A stretch of DNA of 8,968 nucleotides, taken from JAPUME01 sp964605715. Its GTDB lineage: Bacteria > Acidobacteriota > Terriglobia > UBA7540 > JAPUME01. Of this stretch, positions 6,684 to 8,968 are shown one piece after another; positions within the stretch are counted from its first letter, which is position 1, and the number at the start of each line of letters is the position of its first letter. The DNA is taken from positions 1 to 8,968 of the forward strand of contig CAZSDV010000069.1 in NCBI GenBank assembly GCA_964605715.1, written 5' to 3'. The notes beneath the pieces were generated by a model, which searched no databases, was not told the DNA's origin, and saw only the letters and a list, made by a program, of their open reading frames with translations. The position numbers and the translations under genes are program-made.

Positions 6684-7444
6684 TATGTGATCTCAATACT
6701 TAGGCCATCATGAGCAAGGCTCACATTTTTTGGCAAGGAATTGTTGGTTTCAGCATGGGGTAAATCATGGGCGATGTGTGTGAAATACGCGCGGCAGGGT
6801 CCAAGTTCCTTGACCAAGGCTAATGCTTGCTCCACAGAAGAATGAGTGGGATGCTCTTTGTGTCGTAGGGCGTCCAGGGTTAATAAGTCAAGATTGCGAA
6901 GTTTCTTTTTTGAAGCCAAGGGAATTTTGCTGACATCAGTTAAATAAGCAGTCTTACCAAAACTAAACCCTAAAATTTCAAGGTTCCCGTGCATTACCGG
7001 GATGGGATGAAATCTACATCCAAAGAGATCTATCGGACCCTTAATGATGTGAGGGGTAAGTTGAGGGAGAGCGCCATGGTACCGTGTCCCGTCAAAAATA
7101 TATTTGAAGGTGTGTTGAATTGCGCCGAGTGTTTGTTTATTAGCGTAAATGGGGATGGGGCCTTTTTGCCGAAAATTAAAAACTCGAACATCATCAAGTC
7201 CTAAGATGTGGTCTGCATGAGCATGGGTAAAAAACACCGCATCGAGGCGATCAATGCCTTCTCGTAATGCCTGAAAACGGAAGTCTGGTGTGGTGTCAAT
7301 TAAGACGACACGGTTGTTATAACGGATAACAATAGATGGGCGGGTACGATTGTCTCGAGGGTCGTTAGACAGGCATACCTGGCAATTGCATCCAATCATG
7401 GGCACTCCTGTTGAAGTGCCTGTCCCGAGAAACGTTAGAGTCAC
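6683..7444 (-). CDS. MBL-fold metallohydrolase, PhnP-like
   Basis: This is a 253-residue metallo-beta-lactamase-fold enzyme of the PhnP-like group, probably a cytoplasmic phosphodiesterase. The N-terminus reads FLGTGTSTGVP (5-15), then GCNCQVC (18-24). The cysteines of this C-x-C-x-x-C match a structural zinc site known in E. coli PhnP. The catalytic metal site is THAHADH (73-79), with further ligands likely His152 (VMHGN), Asp170 (YLTD) and a His in THIAHDLPH (222-230). The stretch DALRHKEHPTH (191-201) is typical of this subgroup. E. coli PhnP acts on phosphoribosyl cyclic phosphate in phosphonate breakdown, but there are no phn genes here, so the substrate is unknown. The start is GTG at 7444-7442; the nearest AGGA lies 13 bases upstream, rather far, but there is no better start. 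The gene overlaps ribF by one base and lies 48 bases after the DUF1844 gene. Confidence 0.9.
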   Translation of the reverse strand: MTLTFLGTGTSTGVPMIGCNCQVCLSNDPRDNRTRPSIVIRYNNRVVLIDTTPDFRFQALREGIDRLDAVFFTHAHADHILGLDDVRVFNFRQKGPIPIYANKQTLGAIQHTFKYIFDGTRYHGALPQLTPHIIKGPIDLFGCRFHPIPVMHGNLEILGFSFGKTAYLTDVSKIPLASKKKLRNLDLLTLDALRHKEHPTHSSVEQALALVKELGPCRAYFTHIAHDLPHAETNNSLPKNVSLAHDGLSIEIT

Positions 7445-7492
7445 AGGTCTTGTATTTTCCTTCAGCTTAGAATTTAAGAGATGCGGCTTTTA

Positions 7493-7954
7493 TTATTTTT
7501 CTTTGGAAGTATCGTCATTGGCCTTCCTCTTTTCTACTGCGACGCAAGCCATGCGCAGCTCATACAGGGTGTTTGTGAGTAACGTAGATTCCGTTGATGT
7601 AAGATTTCCTGATGTTTTCTCTTTCAAGATATTCAGAATGTCAATAGTTTGACGAGCACCTGGAAGATCTGTTAGATTTTCCCCTCCATCTGAGCTTCCC
7701 ATGACCCCAAGTTGAAACATTGCGGTGGTGCTTAGTGAGTACACAAGCCCTATGAAGCTCACGGGTTCCGGTGATTTACTTTTTGGAAGGGTTTCGGTTG
7801 AGTCAGCTTTTAGTGATCCCTCTGTAATCGTTGGCCCAGAAGGAGCCTCTGGCTCAGGAGTATTCATTTCTTTTTCTTTTGGGCTTCCATCTGAATGAAA
7901 ACTACGACGATCTGATACCTTGAAATCTGGCGGGAGACTTTCTTTTTTGGACAT
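7493..7954 (-). CDS. DUF1844 family protein of unknown function
   Basis: This 153-residue, probably soluble protein carries the DUF1844 pattern. A short N-terminal block FKVSDRRSF (11-19) is followed by a low-complexity linker rich in Pro, Glu, Ser and Thr (about 22-64). The conserved core runs at about 66-139. It contains SFIGLVYSLSTTAMFQLG (66-83), ARQTIDILNILKEKTSGNLT (100-119) and TLYELRMACVAVE (129-141). The core looks mainly helical, and the C-terminal 12 residues are charged. The ATG at 7954-7952 has a good ribosome site (AAGGAA, about nine bases upstream). No biochemical role is established for this family as far as I know. The gene is the first of three on this strand, before a PhnP-like hydrolase and ribF. 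The family is seen mostly in Acidobacteriota, Verrucomicrobiota, Planctomycetota and deltaproteobacterial groups (from memory), which helps place the organism. Confidence 0.88.
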   Translation of the reverse strand: MSKKESLPPDFKVSDRRSFHSDGSPKEKEMNTPEPEAPSGPTITEGSLKADSTETLPKSKSPEPVSFIGLVYSLSTTAMFQLGVMGSSDGGENLTDLPGARQTIDILNILKEKTSGNLTSTESTLLTNTLYELRMACVAVEKRKANDDTSKEK

Positions 7955-8059
7955 GGCTTGGTTTCCTTAACCCAATCCGTAATAATTCCTCTTAAATGAG
8001 AGACTCCAGCTAATGGCAGGTAACAGTAAACGTTTCCTTTATGAGAACTTAGAGGAGAC

Positions 8060-8088
8060 AGTCTATCACTTTTTCTTGGGTGCGGCAA
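8060..8088 (-). promoter_or_regulatory. Sigma70-like promoter candidate for the DUF1844-hydrolase-ribF genes
   Basis: On the minus strand TTGCCG (8088-8083) is followed after exactly 17 bases by TAGACT (8065-8060). Each hexamer matches four of six consensus positions. Transcription would begin near 8053, giving a leader of about 100 bases before the DUF1844 ATG. It is a reasonable but unproven match. Confidence 0.3.
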
Positions 8089-8129
8089 TTGAGGTTGATT
8101 TGCTTCCAGCGTTAAAATTTAATCTATTG

Positions 8130-8144
8130 TTAAATTTGATTTAA
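8130..8144. promoter_or_regulatory. AT-rich dyad, operator-like
   Basis: TTAAAT at 8130-8135 and ATTTAA at 8139-8144 form a perfect inverted repeat around TTG. It lies between two divergent genes, about 42 bases upstream of the candidate -35 for the DUF1844 gene and just before the candidate mazG promoter. It could bind a dimeric regulator. AT-rich sequence gives such dyads easily by chance. Confidence 0.25.
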
Positions 8145-8151
8145 AAATTTG

Positions 8152-8181
8152 TTGGAAATATTTCATCACCACTGCTAGAGT
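8152..8181 (+). promoter_or_regulatory. Sigma70-like promoter candidate for mazG
   Basis: TTGGAA at 8152-8157 and TAGAGT at 8176-8181 are separated by 18 bases. Each matches four of six consensus positions. A TGC directly before the -10 gives an extended -10 form. Transcription would start near 8188, leaving a leader of roughly 140 bases before the mazG ATG. Confidence 0.28.
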
Positions 8182-8326
8182 CTGAGAGTTAATCGTGGAA
8201 AGCTAAAGACCTCGCCTTCTCTGTTGGGCTGGTGTTTCCTTCTTTACTGATAAACGCACTCCAAAAAAAAAGATTGATCTAATTTATTTACTTGGATCTC
8301 GCCCTGAAAAATGCAAAAGGTTCTCT

Positions 8327-8968
8327 ATGTTAGATGAAAAACTTACTGATCTAGTCAAATTGGCAGCAAAACTGCGTGGACCAAATGGTTGCCCTTGGGA
8401 CCGTGAACAAAATTACGATTCTGCGAAAGCACTTTTACTCGAGGAAGCTTATGAAGTTATTGATGCAGTCAATTCTCGTGATTTTGAAGGTCTTCGTGAA
8501 GAGTTGGGTGACCTTCTCTTCCAGGTTGTATTCTACTCTCAGATGGCTTCGGAAGAAGGAAGATTTAGTATCAGTGAGGTAATCGATGAAATACACCAGA
8601 AACTTGTTCGCAGACACCCACATGTTTTCGGGGATATACGTGCAAATAATCCTGAAGAGGCACTTAAAAGCTGGCTATCAGTTAAAAAAAAGGAGAAACA
8701 AGAGGAAAAAAGAGACGGAGATAATGAGGCCCCTCTTAAGTCCATACTTGACGGAATTAGTTCTGGCCTTCCGTCAACACTTGAGGCACATGAACTGGGA
8801 ACTCGCGTTTCGGAAGTAGGTTTCGAGTGGAAGACGGTCGGAGATTTACTTGACAAGATATCAGAGGAGCTCATTGAGATTCGAGGAGCACTTCATCAAA
8901 ATAATTCCCCCCTTAAGGATTCTGGAAAGAAAACTCCCTCTGCTGAATCAATGGCACAAGACTACGAT
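8327..8968 (+). CDS. mazG: Nucleoside triphosphate pyrophosphohydrolase MazG (3' end missing)
   Basis: MazG hydrolyses nucleoside triphosphates to monophosphates and pyrophosphate. It is a housecleaning enzyme and, in E. coli, also affects ppGpp levels. The frame starts at ATG 8327, with AAAAGG six bases upstream, and stays open to the right edge, giving 214 residues. The N-terminal MazG domain shows GCPWDREQ (21-28), LLEEAYEVIDAV (37-48) with the metal-binding Glu cluster, EELGDLLFQVVFYSQMA (58-74) and KLVRRHPHVFGD (92-103). A charged linker (about 118-136, many Lys and Glu) leads to the second MazG domain: GLPSTLEAHELGTRVSEVGF (147-166), then DKISEELIEI (176-185). After residue 188 comes a polar stretch rich in Ser, Asn and Lys where the ELGD block would be expected, so an insertion interrupts this domain before the window ends. 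E. coli MazG has about 263 residues, so at least 50 more are expected beyond the edge. Confidence 0.96.
   Translation, partial: MLDEKLTDLVKLAAKLRGPNGCPWDREQNYDSAKALLLEEAYEVIDAVNSRDFEGLREELGDLLFQVVFYSQMASEEGRFSISEVIDEIHQKLVRRHPHVFGDIRANNPEEALKSWLSVKKKEKQEEKRDGDNEAPLKSILDGISSGLPSTLEAHELGTRVSEVGFEWKTVGDLLDKISEELIEIRGALHQNNSPLKDSGKKTPSAESMAQDYD

Larger units (their letters stand above)
7955..8326. other. 372-base divergent intergenic region between the DUF1844 gene and mazG
   Basis: No convincing gene lies here. The centre (about 8110-8160) is strongly AT-rich and contains a perfect dyad at 8130-8144. One promoter candidate faces each way, towards the DUF1844 gene and towards mazG. A run of nine A bases sits at 8263-8271. 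On the minus strand a frame opens at a TTG at 8088-8086 and runs 74 codons into the DUF1844 gene, but it has no ribosome site and no recognisable family. A short minus-strand frame ends in the residues AAPKKK at a TGA near 8063. It has no start codon and could be chance or a gene remnant. I see no tRNA cloverleaf. Confidence 0.6.

Noticed and set aside
7864..8088. Minus-strand 74-codon frame from a TTG, overlapping the DUF1844 gene start.
   Set aside because: It has no ribosome site or recognisable domain, and about 90 bases lie within the well-supported DUF1844 gene in another frame.
8197..8239. GGAAA and TTTCC as a stem in the mazG leader, possible tRNA or riboswitch.
   Set aside because: Only five pairs around a 33-base loop, no cloverleaf, no known riboswitch core.
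8311..8337. Nine-codon open frame overlapping the mazG start as a leader peptide.
   Set aside because: It has no clear ribosome site and its length is expected by chance; the AAAAGG inside it serves the mazG ATG.
8376..8819. Plus-strand frames of 68 and 77 codons within the mazG region.
   Set aside because: They lie out of frame inside mazG and resemble no family.
8435..8874. Minus-strand frames of 62 and 111 codons at the right edge.
   Set aside because: They are antisense to mazG, which is strongly supported by conserved motifs; their Ser-rich composition is typical of shadow frames.

Overview
The window is ordinary bacterial chromosome with moderate GC content (judged by eye, not computed) and tightly packed housekeeping genes. 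I see no insertion sequence, phage gene, CRISPR array, tRNA or rRNA. Two features hint at the lineage: a DUF1844-family protein, and a riboflavin kinase motif of the form TVPTLNL in place of the usual GFPTANL. From memory both are common in Acidobacteriota and Verrucomicrobiota, so one of these or a neighbouring phylum is my guess. This is an inference, not a determination.

Positions 1-114 hold the last 37 codons of a membrane protein. From 240 to 5587 a plus-strand gene series makes isoprenoid and envelope precursors: uppS, cdsA, dxr, rseP and ispG. The first four overlap or nearly touch, and ispG follows after 61 bases. Dxr and IspG are two enzymes of the MEP pathway, which supplies isoprenoid units. 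UppS turns these into the C55 lipid carrier for peptidoglycan and other surface polymers. CdsA makes CDP-diacylglycerol for phospholipids. RseP is an intramembrane site-2 protease that often acts in envelope-stress signalling.

From 5670 to 7954 a minus-strand group converges on ispG. In transcription order it encodes a DUF1844 protein, a PhnP-like metallo-beta-lactamase-fold hydrolase and RibF (riboflavin kinase / FAD synthetase). The last two overlap by one base (TAATG).

A 372-base intergenic region (7955-8326) separates the DUF1844 gene from the divergent plus-strand mazG, which runs off the right edge after 214 codons. This region is AT-rich in the middle, holds a perfect 6+3+6 dyad, and has a weak promoter candidate for each direction. 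It is the least explained part of the window.

I did not find a convincing new system. The points most worth a second look are the DUF1844-hydrolase-RibF neighbourhood, the mazG/DUF1844 intergenic region, the linker and insertion in MazG, and the possible stem-loops between ispG and ribF.
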